DNA from: Flavobacteriales bacterium
GTDB taxonomy: Bacteria > Bacteroidota > Bacteroidia > Flavobacteriales_F > PHOS-HE28
Assembly: GCA_023957375.1 (NCBI GenBank)
Contig: JAMLHB010000001.1
Location: 1,024,245-1,088,244 of the forward strand
DNA length: 64,000 nucleotides
Reading direction: 5' to 3'
Position numbers and translations under genes: made by a program. How positions within the stretch are numbered: position 1 is the stretch's first letter; the number at the start of each line of letters is the position of its first letter. A model generated the notes under the pieces. The model worked only from the letters and a program-made list of their open reading frames with translations, was not told the origin of the DNA and searched no databases. Of this stretch, positions 54,778 through 61,939 are shown piece by piece.

Positions 54778-55506
54778 TTAGGCCCATGCATCCAGGCCAA
54801 CCCGCGCCAGCAGCCCGATGCCAATGGTCACCCCGAAGCTGAGCAGCGTGCCGATCAGCACGTACTCGGTGCGCATGCGGTCGGGGCTGTTTCGCAGATC
54901 GCCGAAGCGGAACACGCTCTTGGCGGCAAGCACGAAGCCCACGGCCTCCAAGTGCCCCACCAGGATGAACAACAGCACCAACGTCCGCTCCAGGATGCCG
55001 ATCCACAGGCCAGCGTTGGGCAGGTTGTCCGCTTGATCGCCCAAATGCGCGGTCCAACGCTTGGTGAAGATGGCGATGAAGAAGGCCGTGGGGCGCATCA
55101 CCAGCAGCGCCGCCAGCAGCACCAGCAGGATGCGGGGATCGGTGAGAAGCTCACCCGGCGCGGCCATTCCTTCCGGGCGCACCACCCACCACCAGGCGGC
55201 CACCAGCACGGCGGCATGCAGCATTTGGTCCAGCACGAACCACTTGGTGTCCGCACCGTTCCGGTAGGATTTGAAAACATCGATGGCCACGTGCGCAAGG
55301 GCCACCAGCAAGGCCGGGAACCATCCCTGCAGGTCGCCGATGGCCAACAGCACCAACAGCCCATGCACCGCGCCATGCCACCACAAGCCGGGTGAGCGGA
55401 GGTGCCGCGCCTTGCGGTCCTCCACCCAGCGGCGCGGTTGCAGCAGGAAATCGCCGATCACATGCGCGATGAACAGGCGCAGCAGCACGTCCACGCCGGG
55501 GATCAT
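54778..55506 (-). CDS. DUF3307 multi-pass membrane protein
   Basis: 242 residues from ATG 55506. About six hydrophobic helices are present. The first region, LLRLFIAHVIGDFLLQPRRW, carries the DUF3307 signature H-x3-D-(F/W)-L-Q, and LLVALAHVAIDVFKSYRNGA another conserved H/D pair. The ATG overlaps the stop codon of the SatD-like gene (ATGA), so they are co-translated. This gene pair is seen repeatedly in Bacteroidota and some Firmicutes. Transport or signalling is suspected, not shown. Confidence 0.85.
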   Translation of the reverse strand: MIPGVDVLLRLFIAHVIGDFLLQPRRWVEDRKARHLRSPGLWWHGAVHGLLVLLAIGDLQGWFPALLVALAHVAIDVFKSYRNGADTKWFVLDQMLHAAVLVAAWWWVVRPEGMAAPGELLTDPRILLVLLAALLVMRPTAFFIAIFTKRWTAHLGDQADNLPNAGLWIGILERTLVLLFILVGHLEAVGFVLAAKSVFRFGDLRNSPDRMRTEYVLIGTLLSFGVTIGIGLLARVGLDAWA

Positions 55507-56213
55507 TGGGCCAGGTGTTGCGCGATGCGGTCCGCATAGCGGTGCAGCGCGGCATTGACGGCATCCAGGCCGGCAGCGGCCATGCGCTTGTGTACTGCGG
55601 GCTGCGAGATGCCCAGCTTCGCCGAGATCTCCACCTGGTTGAGGCCCTTGGACAGATGGAGGAACATGGCCTGTGCCGATGCTGCGGACCAAGAGCCCAC
55701 CAACGTATCCAGCAGTTTCCCAGTGGCCGCGAACTCCTTGTCCACATCCTCCCAGGGCGTGCTGATGGCCAACCGCCCGCCGGTGCGCGCCAGGGCATCC
55801 AGCTCCCGGCCCGAGGCACGGAAGGCCTCCCCGTCGGATTCGATCACCTTGGCCGACCGGAAGGACACCGTGCCGATGCCGATGGAGATGCGCGCATCCG
55901 GCAGGCTTGCCAATGCGCTTGCTGCACGGGCAGGCCCTTTGGGCTTTCCCTTGGAAACCGATTTCGGCACAGCCAAAAAACCCTGGCGCAGCCGGGCACG
56001 GACCAATAGCGCCGCATGCAGGGCCTGCACCGGGTCCATCACGCCTTGGAAGCTGTCGCCGCGGTACACCTCGAACGGCCGCACCAGCCCCCCGCCCTTC
56101 CTGGACAGGGCCGCGAACGCTTCGAGCATCGCCTTGCGCAATTGCGCCCTGCTCCCCACGGACGTACTGCCCACAATATCCCCGGTGAGCACGGCTACCG
56201 ATCGTTGAGCCAT
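55503..56213 (-). CDS. SatD-family regulator-like protein with C-terminal helix-turn-helix
   Basis: 236 residues. The N-terminal domain begins VAVLTGDIVGSTSVGSRAQL and includes YRGDSFQGVMDP and RISIGIGTVSF. It resembles the catalytic fold of class III nucleotide cyclases (the SatD family), with an Asp in GDIVGS and another in RGDSFQ. A C-terminal winged/helix-turn-helix reads LNQVEISAKLGISQPAVHKR. It is coupled to the DUF3307 gene. A set of regularly spaced ATAACC sites stands immediately upstream, and self-regulation is likely. Confidence 0.8.
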   Translation of the reverse strand: MAQRSVAVLTGDIVGSTSVGSRAQLRKAMLEAFAALSRKGGGLVRPFEVYRGDSFQGVMDPVQALHAALLVRARLRQGFLAVPKSVSKGKPKGPARAASALASLPDARISIGIGTVSFRSAKVIESDGEAFRASGRELDALARTGGRLAISTPWEDVDKEFAATGKLLDTLVGSWSAASAQAMFLHLSKGLNQVEISAKLGISQPAVHKRMAAAGLDAVNAALHRYADRIAQHLAQ

Positions 56214-56231
56214 GGGCCGAATGTAGCTGAA

Positions 56232-56295
56232 ATAACCTCCATTCGTTATATGGGCACAAAATAACCTTCTGTGGTTATATCTACCCCCTATAACC
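56232..56295. promoter_or_regulatory. Three ATAACC sites with 29-base period, divergent promoter region
   Basis: ATAACC begins at 56232, 56261 and 56290, an exact 29-base spacing. The middle one is a perfect inverted repeat ATAACC-N6-GGTTAT (56261-56278). The first is a near-perfect ATAAC/GTTAT pair (56232-56249) and the third a half site. They lie between the divergent satD-like and HIRAN genes, and the HTH of the SatD-like protein is the obvious candidate binder. Confidence 0.75.
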
Positions 56296-56332
56296 TTCCC
56301 TCCGCCATGGATGCCGTCGCGCCATTTTCCTG

Positions 56333-56340
56333 TACCTTGC
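56333..56340 (+). promoter_or_regulatory. -7-like box TACCTTGC close to the HIRAN gene start
   Basis: It ends only four bases before the ATG at 56345. If used, the mRNA would be leaderless. The last two bases depart from TAnnTTTG. Confidence 0.4.
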
Positions 56341-56344
56341 CTTC

Positions 56345-56860
56345 ATGAACCGCCTCACCTTCCTCCGCAACCTGCTCGGCTCTGCTGCCCTGCTCACGCT
56401 GCCGCCGCGCGAGCTCCTCGCCCAGCACCAGCCCGGCCTGCTGGACTGGACCGAAGAATGCGAGCTGCTCCACGCCTGGGACGGCTACGTGAAGGGCTTC
56501 CGCTTTCACGATGGGCCCAAGGTGCTGGCGCAGATCAAGGACGAAGATGACCTGGACCTGGTGCGCGAGTACGACAGCGAGCACGACCCCGATGCCGTGG
56601 CCGTGTACTGGCAAGGGCAAAAGCTGGGCTACCTGCCCATGATGGAGAACCGCACGCTGGCCAACCTGATCGACCACGGCATGAAGCTCTCCGCCTACGT
56701 GATCTATACCCAGCCCGATGAGGACCCGTGGGTGCAGTGCTTCATCGGCGTGCAATTGATCGTGCCCTCCAACCCTTCCTTCCAGCGCTACATCGATGCG
56801 TACATGGAGCGGCCCGATGCGGGGTACAAGAGGCACAGGCATTATGGGGGGGAGGGATAG
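56345..56860 (+). CDS. HIRAN-domain protein with N-terminal signal-like segment
   Basis: 171 residues. The N-terminus MNRLTFLRNLLGSAALLTLP resembles a signal or Tat-like leader (no twin Arg). The HIRAN domain occupies ~45-120: YVKGFRFHDGPKVLAQIKDE, LVREYDSEHDPDAVAVYWQG and QKLGYLPMMENRTLANLIDH. In eukaryotic HLTF HIRAN binds 3' DNA ends; bacterial stand-alone HIRAN proteins are of unknown role. Presence of an export signal on such a domain is unexpected and is discussed as a finding. Confidence 0.85.
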   Translation: MNRLTFLRNLLGSAALLTLPPRELLAQHQPGLLDWTEECELLHAWDGYVKGFRFHDGPKVLAQIKDEDDLDLVREYDSEHDPDAVAVYWQGQKLGYLPMMENRTLANLIDHGMKLSAYVIYTQPDEDPWVQCFIGVQLIVPSNPSFQRYIDAYMERPDAGYKRHRHYGGEG

Positions 56861-56862
56861 GT

Positions 56863-56968
56863 GTTGGTTGTCAGTTGTCAGTTGTCAGTTGTCAGTTGTT
56901 GGTTGTCAGTTGTCAGTGTCAGATGATCGAGCCACCGCCTGACAACTAATAACTGACAACGGACAACT
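56863..56968. repeat. Inverted heptad array (GTTGTCA/TGACAAC), second locus
   Basis: GTTGTCA repeats at least six times with a 7-base period, followed after GATCGAGCCACCGCC by TGACAACTAATAACTGACAA and CGGACAACT. The word is the same as at 47164. It starts two bases after the HIRAN stop and ends 28 bases before the hepT ATG. Confidence 0.9.
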
Positions 56969-56981
56969 CTCTGCCCAAGGC

Positions 56982-56989
56982 TACTTTCG
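56982..56989 (+). promoter_or_regulatory. -7 box TACTTTCG for hepT-mntA
   Basis: It is separated by seven bases from the ATG at 56997, suggesting a leaderless or nearly leaderless transcript. Confidence 0.55.
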
Positions 56990-56996
56990 CCCACCC

Positions 56997-57392
56997 ATGC
57001 TACCCGCCAAGCTCGACCTTTCCCCTTTGCGCCGCTCCCTCACCGCCCTGCGGAAGGTGACGCGCATGGACCTTGAGGACGAGGTGGTGCGCGATGCCGC
57101 CATCAAGCGGTTCGAGTTCACGTACGAGATTGCGTGGAAGATGATGAAACGTCATTTGGAATGGGCCGGACAGAGCGGATTGTCGGCCTTGCCGAGGCGT
57201 GAATTGTTTCGATTGGCCGCACGATCTTCCCTGATCGAAGACCCCGCGCGCTGGTTCACTTACCACGATGGCAGGAACCTAACCAGCCACACCTACGATG
57301 AGGCCAACGCACGCCAAGTGGTGGCCTTGCTGAAGGACTTCGTCAAGGACACCAACAAGCTGCTCACTGCGTTGAAGGAATACCATGCTTGA
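56997..57392 (+). CDS. HepT-like HEPN toxin (nucleotidyltransferase substrate-binding family)
   Basis: 131 residues, four-helix HEPN fold of the HI0074/HepT family. The active-site RX4HXY motif is present in GRNLTSHTYDEAN (Arg, His and the Tyr that MntA proteins adenylylate). HepT enzymes are ribonucleases held inactive by AMP addition to that tyrosine. It overlaps the next gene by eight bases, the usual hepT-mntA arrangement. Confidence 0.9.
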   Translation: MLPAKLDLSPLRRSLTALRKVTRMDLEDEVVRDAAIKRFEFTYEIAWKMMKRHLEWAGQSGLSALPRRELFRLAARSSLIEDPARWFTYHDGRNLTSHTYDEANARQVVALLKDFVKDTNKLLTALKEYHA

Positions 57393-57675
57393 CCTTGCTG
57401 CCGATCAACTCGCCATGGTACGCGCCATCCTTGCGCAGCACGTGCCCGGTGCCAAGGTGTGGGCCTTCGGCAGCCGTGTACTGGGCACCGCCCAAAAATT
57501 CAGCGACCTCGATCTGGCCATCGAGGACAAGCAGGAGCTTCCCTTGGACACCAAGGGCAACCTGCGCCATGCCTTCATGGAAAGCGACCTGCCCATCAGC
57601 GTGGACATCCTGGACATGCGCACGGTGAAGCAGCCCTTCAAGCGCATCGTGGAGGGGCAGCGGGTGGCGTTGTGA
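57385..57675 (+). CDS. MntA-like minimal nucleotidyltransferase antitoxin
   Basis: 96 residues. The nucleotidyltransferase motif is GSRVLGTAQKFSDLDLAIED: the Gly-Ser and the Asp-x-Asp that bind magnesium and ATP, with a third acidic Asp in ISVDILDMRT. It matches MntA, which adds AMP to the HepT tyrosine. The start lies within the last codons of hepT, so both are made together. Confidence 0.9.
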   Translation: MLDLAADQLAMVRAILAQHVPGAKVWAFGSRVLGTAQKFSDLDLAIEDKQELPLDTKGNLRHAFMESDLPISVDILDMRTVKQPFKRIVEGQRVAL

Positions 57676-57683
57676 TGGGGATC

Positions 57684-57752
57684 CGTTGTTAGTTGCCAGT
57701 TGCCCGTTGTTCGTGGCACCGCCTGACAACTAACAACTGACAACTGACAACT
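57684..57752. repeat. Inverted heptad array, third locus
   Basis: CGTTGTT, AGTTGCC, AGTTGCC and CGTTGTT words, then GTGGCACCGCC, then TGACAACTAACAACTGACAA followed by CTGACAACTG. Word and centre (CACCGCCTGACAACTAA) are shared with the array at 56863, so these two arrays flank the hepT-mntA module on both sides. Confidence 0.9.
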
Positions 57753-57787
57753 GCGTCCTTGCCTATCTTTCACCCACTCTCCCACCC

Positions 57788-57907
57788 ATGAACAAATTCC
57801 TCCGCGCCCTCATCGCCGGCTACGGCGCCAAGAAGCTGGGCGGCGGTTGCGTCAGCACCGTGGTGATCTTCCTTATCCTGTATTGGCTGTTGGGGACGTG
57901 CAATTGA
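57788..57907 (+). CDS. Small membrane protein of 39 residues
   Basis: The ORF MNKFLRALIAGYGAKKLGGG followed by CVSTVVIFLILYWLLGTCN has one clear transmembrane helix and a basic N-terminal part. A TATCTTTC box lies 17 bases upstream (57764-57771). The pattern of an amphipathic AGYGAKKLGGGC segment before the helix is one I associate with a short conserved Bacteroidota protein, but no function is known to me. Confidence 0.7.
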   Translation: MNKFLRALIAGYGAKKLGGGCVSTVVIFLILYWLLGTCN

Positions 57908-57930
57908 TCACAGGATGGAAGTATGCTTTG

Positions 57931-58005
57931 TTTCAGGTTTCCATTTCAGCTTTCAGCTTCCCACTTTCACATTTCAGCTTTCACCTTTCCACTTTCACCT
58001 TTCCG
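57931..58005. repeat. Heptad array, pyrimidine-rich, one arm (TTTCACC/TTTCAGC)
   Basis: Words TTCAGCT, TTCCCAC, TTCACAT, TTTCACC and TTCCACT repeat with a 7-base period over ~75 bases. No convincing inverted partner was found nearby. The following ~95 bases before 58100 show no other clear feature. Confidence 0.7.
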
Positions 58006-58099
58006 TAGATCGTTGGATCGATCGTGCATAACCCGTTCCGCTGAAGTGGCCCACGCATGGATGTGGGGAATAGTTTGCGATCGAACCAGAGGACGAGAA

Positions 58100-58543
58100 A
58101 TGACCTTGACATCCCAATTGGACGAGCTGTTGATCGCCTTGCGCCAAACGCATGCACGCCTGCTCGCACCCATGGACCACCAGCAACTGCTACTGCCCAC
58201 TGATCCGGAAATCTTCGTGGAGGACGTGCTGCATTATGTGATGGACGAATGGCGCAGCGACCTGCTGAAAGAAGGGCACACTCTGGAGGAAGTCACCTCA
58301 TGGAAGGATCCCGTGAGCCATTATCCCCGCTTTGAACTGCGCGTGAACGGCGGTGCCACGCTGGACCTGCTCTTCACGGGTTCCTACCCGGAAACGCTGT
58401 TCCTGCACGTGGGCAAGACCATGGCCAACAAGAACCAGTTCAGTGATGCACAATCCGTTCAAGTGCCGCTGCGCGTGAGCAACGACCCCAATGCGCTGCT
58501 CTTTTCCATTCTCGGCGGCCTGAAGGATCTTGCCAAGGCGTGA
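58100..58543 (+). CDS. Conserved-looking cytoplasmic protein, function unknown
   Basis: 147 residues from ATG 58100. No signal or transmembrane segment. The sequence mixes helices (SQLDELLIALRQTHARLLAP) with a beta region (YPRFELRVNGGATLDLLFTG and YPETLFLHVGKTMANKNQFS). I do not recognise a family. It lies directly upstream of the SixA-like phosphatase gene, perhaps in one transcript. Confidence 0.7.
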   Translation: MTLTSQLDELLIALRQTHARLLAPMDHQQLLLPTDPEIFVEDVLHYVMDEWRSDLLKEGHTLEEVTSWKDPVSHYPRFELRVNGGATLDLLFTGSYPETLFLHVGKTMANKNQFSDAQSVQVPLRVSNDPNALLFSILGGLKDLAKA

Positions 58544-58546
58544 TGC

Positions 58547-59098
58547 TTGCGGAACGCCGCTTGGGACTTGGCTTCTGATCGCCCAACTTCGCGTTGCTCA
58601 AACACGACTGCGATCAAAACGATCTACATCACCCGCCACGCCAAAAGCGATCCGGCAGGGCCCGGCCAGCAGGACTTTGACCGCCCGCTGAGCCGGCAGG
58701 GCATGCTGGATGCAGCACGCATGGCCGAACGCTTTGCCGAACGGAAGGAACCCGTGGATGCCATCGTGAGCAGCACCGCCAAGCGGGCGCTCACCACTGC
58801 CCGTTTCTTTTCCGCCGCCTTGGGCAACATGCCCGTGCATGAAACCCGCAACATCTACCACGCCGACCTTTACGCACTGGAAGCCATCCTGCGCGCATTG
58901 CCCGATGCGCACAACCGCGTGATGATCTTCGGGCACAACCCCGGCTTCAGCGAGCTGGTGGAGCACTTGGCAACCGGATGCCCGGGCCACCTGTCGCCTT
59001 GCACCACCGTGTGCATCGACCTGCGCGTGGAGCATTGGGCCGAAGTGGCGCAGCGCACGGGCCGTGTGGCATGGGTGGATGCCCCCATGGCCGGTTAG
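58547..59098 (+). CDS. SixA-like phosphohistidine phosphatase (histidine phosphatase superfamily)
   Basis: The catalytic segment is IYITRHAKSDPAGPGQQDFD (the RHA/RHG motif with the nucleophilic His), followed by RPLSRQGMLDAARMAERFAE. The second His lies in MIFGHNPGFSELVEHLATG. This is the SixA-type subfamily, which dephosphorylates phosphohistidine on small carrier or HPt domains. TTG 58547 is the only conventional start and gives a 22-residue N-terminal tail with no family likeness. The expected start at 58613 reads ATC-AAA-ACG (normally ATG) in IKTIYITRHAK. An ATG-to-ATC change there would leave ATC or TTG as the initiator. Confidence 0.85.
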   Translation: MRNAAWDLASDRPTSRCSNTTAIKTIYITRHAKSDPAGPGQQDFDRPLSRQGMLDAARMAERFAERKEPVDAIVSSTAKRALTTARFFSAALGNMPVHETRNIYHADLYALEAILRALPDAHNRVMIFGHNPGFSELVEHLATGCPGHLSPCTTVCIDLRVEHWAEVAQRTGRVAWVDAPMAG

Positions 59099-59143
59099 CT
59101 GCTCCTCAAGCCCGGCAGGGCCGCAAAGCAGCGGCCAAAAAAA

Positions 59144-59173
59144 CGGAGGGCCGTCCACATGGACGGCCCTCCG
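59144..59173 (-). terminator. Bidirectional-looking terminator between sixA-like and OmpA genes
   Basis: The 13-base-pair stem CGGAGGGCCGTCC/GGACGGCCCTCCG with loop ACAT is preceded on the plus strand by seven A residues (a T-run for the minus-strand transcript). It best serves the OmpA-family gene. Confidence 0.85.
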
Positions 59174-59193
59174 CATTGATCTCCAACTCCGGC

Positions 59194-60558
59194 TCAGCGC
59201 CAGAAGGTCACTTTGAATTCGACCCTGCGGTTCTTCGCACGGCCCGTTGCCGTGGCATTGTCCGCAACCGGCTCGGTTTCCCCGTGGCCGAAGCTCTTCA
59301 TCCGGTCGCCGCTGATGCCCTTGCCTTCAAGGTAGGTGCGCACGGCTGCGGCGCGGTCCTCGCTCAACTTCAGGTTCTTGGCATCATCGCCCTGGCTGTC
59401 GGTGTGCCCGTGGATCTCCAGATCATACGTGGAGTTCTCCTTCATCACGTCCACCACTTGGTTGAGGATGGAGTAGCTGGAAGCCTTGATCGCGCTCTTT
59501 CCGGTTTCGAATTGGATGCCGGTAAGGGCCTTCTCAAAGAGCTTCTTGGTCTTCTCGGAGATCTCGGGGCAGCCGTTGTTGCTGGCAGGGCCTTTCGCCG
59601 TGGGGCAGCGGTCAAGGTTGTCCGGGATCCCATCGCCATCGGTATCAGGGCAGCCGTTGAATGAAGCAGGGCCGGCCACATCGGGGCAGGCATCCATGTC
59701 ATCGGCGATGCCGTCTCCGTCACGGTCGGGGCAGCCTTCCAGTGAGGCCAGGCCAGCCACGTCGGGGCAGCGGTCCACTTTGTCCGGCACGCCGTCGCCG
59801 TCGCGGTCTTCCTCGGGGTGCTCCTTCAGACTGATGCCGTCCAGGTAGTAATAGGCCCGCTGGTTGTCAGGGCCGCCGGCCACCTTCTCGCTTTCGAACC
59901 CGGCATTGATGAATGCGCCGATGATGATGTACTTCTCAGTGCCGTCCGCGGTGAACGTGCCCGTCACCTCGGTCCAATCCTGCTTGTTGTTCACGATCTT
60001 GGAGGCGGACACCTGGGGCTTCTCCAGCAGGAAGCCGTTGTTATGATAGCCGAGCTGAATGGGCGACAGGTAGGCGCCAATGGCGTTAACGGCCCTGGAG
60101 CTGTGGCTGGCAAGCTTCACGTGGAAGGTGACATCGTACTTCTGCCCGGCGACAAGGGGGCTGGTCAGTTCGCTCTGTACGTATTCGGAATAGCTTTGGT
60201 AGGCAGGCTCGGTCACCTCCTCCTGGCCGTTCAGGATGTGCTTCCAGTTCTTGCGCACCGCTTGTTTGTAGGCTACGAAGCCTGCGTACGATTCCCCCTC
60301 AAAGGCGGTTGTGCCCGTGCCTAAGTCATTGTCCGGGATGCCAACGGTCTTGGGGCTGGCCCCTTTGGAGAACAGGTCGGCGCTGCCGGTGTTGGGATTG
60401 CTCCAGCCCGTGGCCCGGTTGATCTGCTGCCAGGTGGTCACCGGCTTGGAAAGGTCTTCGAACCCTCCGTTTTTCAAGAAGTTCTCTCCCTTGCCCTGGG
60501 CCAGCACGCCCATGGTGATGAACATGCCGGCTACCACGGCGACGTATCGGTTTCTCAT
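59194..60558 (-). CDS. OmpA-family protein with N-terminal beta domain and TSP3-type calcium repeats
   Basis: 454 residues. A signal peptide (~1-20) is followed by a jelly-roll-like domain (~25-235) starting NFLKNGGFEDLSKPVTTWQQ. Three thrombospondin type 3 repeats (~255-325) follow, of the form DRDGDGVPDKVDRCPDVAGL. A C-terminal OmpA domain has IQFETGKSAIKASSYSILNQ, then DLEIHGHTDSQGDDAKNLKL and GHGETEPVADNATATGRAKN (peptidoglycan binding). The jelly-roll part is clearly related to the single-domain protein at 60654-61424 upstream. It is probably an outer membrane-to-peptidoglycan anchor. Confidence 0.92.
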   Translation of the reverse strand: MRNRYVAVVAGMFITMGVLAQGKGENFLKNGGFEDLSKPVTTWQQINRATGWSNPNTGSADLFSKGASPKTVGIPDNDLGTGTTAFEGESYAGFVAYKQAVRKNWKHILNGQEEVTEPAYQSYSEYVQSELTSPLVAGQKYDVTFHVKLASHSSRAVNAIGAYLSPIQLGYHNNGFLLEKPQVSASKIVNNKQDWTEVTGTFTADGTEKYIIIGAFINAGFESEKVAGGPDNQRAYYYLDGISLKEHPEEDRDGDGVPDKVDRCPDVAGLASLEGCPDRDGDGIADDMDACPDVAGPASFNGCPDTDGDGIPDNLDRCPTAKGPASNNGCPEISEKTKKLFEKALTGIQFETGKSAIKASSYSILNQVVDVMKENSTYDLEIHGHTDSQGDDAKNLKLSEDRAAAVRTYLEGKGISGDRMKSFGHGETEPVADNATATGRAKNRRVEFKVTFWR

Positions 60559-60653
60559 GATCTGCTCGTTTTGGTTCTACGGTTTGTCAAAGCCGAATTT
60601 CGGCTCCCGCCTCTTTTTTGGGGCCGCAAAGGTAACCGATAAAGCACTCGGTT

Positions 60654-61424
60654 TTAATCAGTGTCCGGGGTGACTTCCGTCACCGTGACGTTATCCAAGT
60701 AATAATAAGCATACTGGTTGTCCAGTCCATCGATGATCCGCTTGGTTTGGAAAATGGCCGTGGGGAAGGTGCCGATCACCAGGAAGCGCTCATCGCCGTC
60801 GGCCTTGAACCGCCCTCTCACCTCCACCCATTTTCCCCGTTCCTCCAGAACCTTATCAGCCACCACCTGCGGCCGCTCGCCCAGGAAGCTCCGGTTCGGG
60901 TAGCGCAGGTTCAAGGGCGAAACCAATGCCCCGATCCCTGCCACGGCCCTGTCGCTGTTGCCCGCCAAGGCCACCTGAAAGCTGATTTCATAGGTGACGC
61001 CATCCTTGAGGGTGATCGGCAACTCGGTGATCGGGTACTCGGAGTAGGCGTTCCATCCAGGCTTGAAGGGGTCTTCGGGGCCTCCTTCAAAATTGGACCG
61101 CTGGTCGTCCTTCCAAGCCATGAAGCCCGCATAATGGTCCCCCTCGAACGGTTCCATGGTGCCGTAGAAATTGTCGGGGATGCCCACCGTTTTTACCGTG
61201 GCGCTTTTGCTGAACAGCTCGGCCATGCCGAGCGTGACGTTGTTCCAGCCGTCGGCACGGCCAAGCTGGTCAAAGGTGGTGGGTTCCTTCACCACGATCT
61301 CGAAGCCGCCATTGAGCACGATGCTCCCTTGGGCAGTGGCCGTCGTGGCTGCATTCGCTGCCATGACCAGCAGCATCAGGCCCTTTGCACCGGCCCGTAG
61401 CACGTTCATCGTTTCCATCTGCAT
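60654..61424 (-). CDS. Secreted single-domain relative of the OmpA protein's N-terminal domain
   Basis: 256 residues. A signal peptide (MNVLRAGAKGLMLLVMAANA) is followed by one domain with SIVLNGGFEIVVKEPTTFDQ, SKSATVKTVGIPDN and YAGFMAWKDDQRSNFEGGPE. These align with matching stretches in the adjacent gene (NGGFED, SKGASPKTVGIPDN, YAGFVAYKQAVRKN). The shared pattern ends YAYYYLDNVTVTEV versus RAYYYLDGISLKEH. It lacks the TSP3 and OmpA parts. Likely a gene duplication with domain loss or gain; role unknown. Confidence 0.85.
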   Translation of the reverse strand: MQMETMNVLRAGAKGLMLLVMAANAATTATAQGSIVLNGGFEIVVKEPTTFDQLGRADGWNNVTLGMAELFSKSATVKTVGIPDNFYGTMEPFEGDHYAGFMAWKDDQRSNFEGGPEDPFKPGWNAYSEYPITELPITLKDGVTYEISFQVALAGNSDRAVAGIGALVSPLNLRYPNRSFLGERPQVVADKVLEERGKWVEVRGRFKADGDERFLVIGTFPTAIFQTKRIIDGLDNQYAYYYLDNVTVTEVTPDTD

Positions 61425-61569
61425 CGTTCAATCCCGTTCAACGGAGCAGCCCATCAGGCCTTGCTTGCGTACGCTCCTGCACGGCGGCAAAATAGCGTTT
61501 TTCAAGCTGCGGCAGACGCTGGCCCGGCCCTCACATGATCCGTGCCGGAACGGCGCGATGCCCAACAAG

Positions 61570-61600
61570 AAGGCCCCGATCCATGGATGGTCGGGGCCTT
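61570..61600 (-). terminator. Terminator for tRNA-Gly (minus strand)
   Basis: AAGGCCCCGA/TCGGGGCCTT stem with an 11-base loop, immediately 3' of the minus-strand tRNA-Gly. Confidence 0.75.
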
Positions 61601-61601
61601 G

Positions 61602-61674
61602 AGCGGGAAACGGGACTCGAACCCGCGACCCTCAGCTTGGGAAGCTGATGCTCTACCAACTGAGCTACTCCCGC
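61602..61674 (-). tRNA. tRNA-Gly (anticodon CCC)
   Basis: On the minus strand the acceptor GCGGGAG pairs with TTCCCGC. The D arm is TAGCTCAGTTGGTAGAGC, the anticodon stem TCAGC/GCTGA closes loop TTCCCAA (anticodon CCC), and the T arm contains GGTTCGAGTCC. CCA is not encoded. Confidence 0.94.
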
Positions 61675-61765
61675 TTACGGGGCGCGAATGTAGTGCGGAC
61701 AGGGGATCGGCGATCAACGCGACCGTGTTCCGTAATAATGTCGTCGCGGGCTTTGGCCAAGCACC

Positions 61766-61773
61766 TATATTTG
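61766..61773 (+). promoter_or_regulatory. -7 box TATATTTG for tRNA-Pro(CGG)
   Basis: An exact TAnnTTTG match, 19 bases before the mature tRNA. Confidence 0.65.
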
Positions 61774-61792
61774 CCGCCCCTTAAGTGGGCTA

Positions 61793-61870
61793 CGGGGTGT
61801 AGCTCAGCCCGGTTAGAGTGCTACGTTCGGGACGTAGAGGCCGGTGGTTCGAATCCACTCACCCCGACCA
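61793..61870 (+). tRNA. tRNA-Pro (anticodon CGG)
   Basis: The acceptor CGGGGTG pairs with CACCCCG. The anticodon stem CTACG/CGTAG closes loop TTCGGGA (CGG), the T loop is TTCGAAT, and the CCA end is encoded. It is the second proline tRNA in the window. Confidence 0.95.
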
Positions 61871-61873
61871 GTG

Positions 61874-61906
61874 AAAAGCCCCTGCAACTTCGTTGCAGGG
61901 GCTTTT
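61874..61906 (+). terminator. Terminator of tRNA-Pro(CGG)
   Basis: The 15-base-pair stem AAAAGCCCCTGCAAC/GTTGCAGGGGCTTTT with loop TTC runs into TTTTT. It is the parent of the array that follows. Confidence 0.85.
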
Positions 61907-61939
61907 TCATGCGCCGCCAAACCAAGCGCAGCTTGAAGT

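Noticed and set aside
54778-56259. Single 493-codon gene spanning DUF3307 and the upstream region
   Set aside because: The N-terminal half is an out-of-frame reading of the SatD-like gene; ATG 55506 overlapping the SatD stop gives the proper DUF3307 length.
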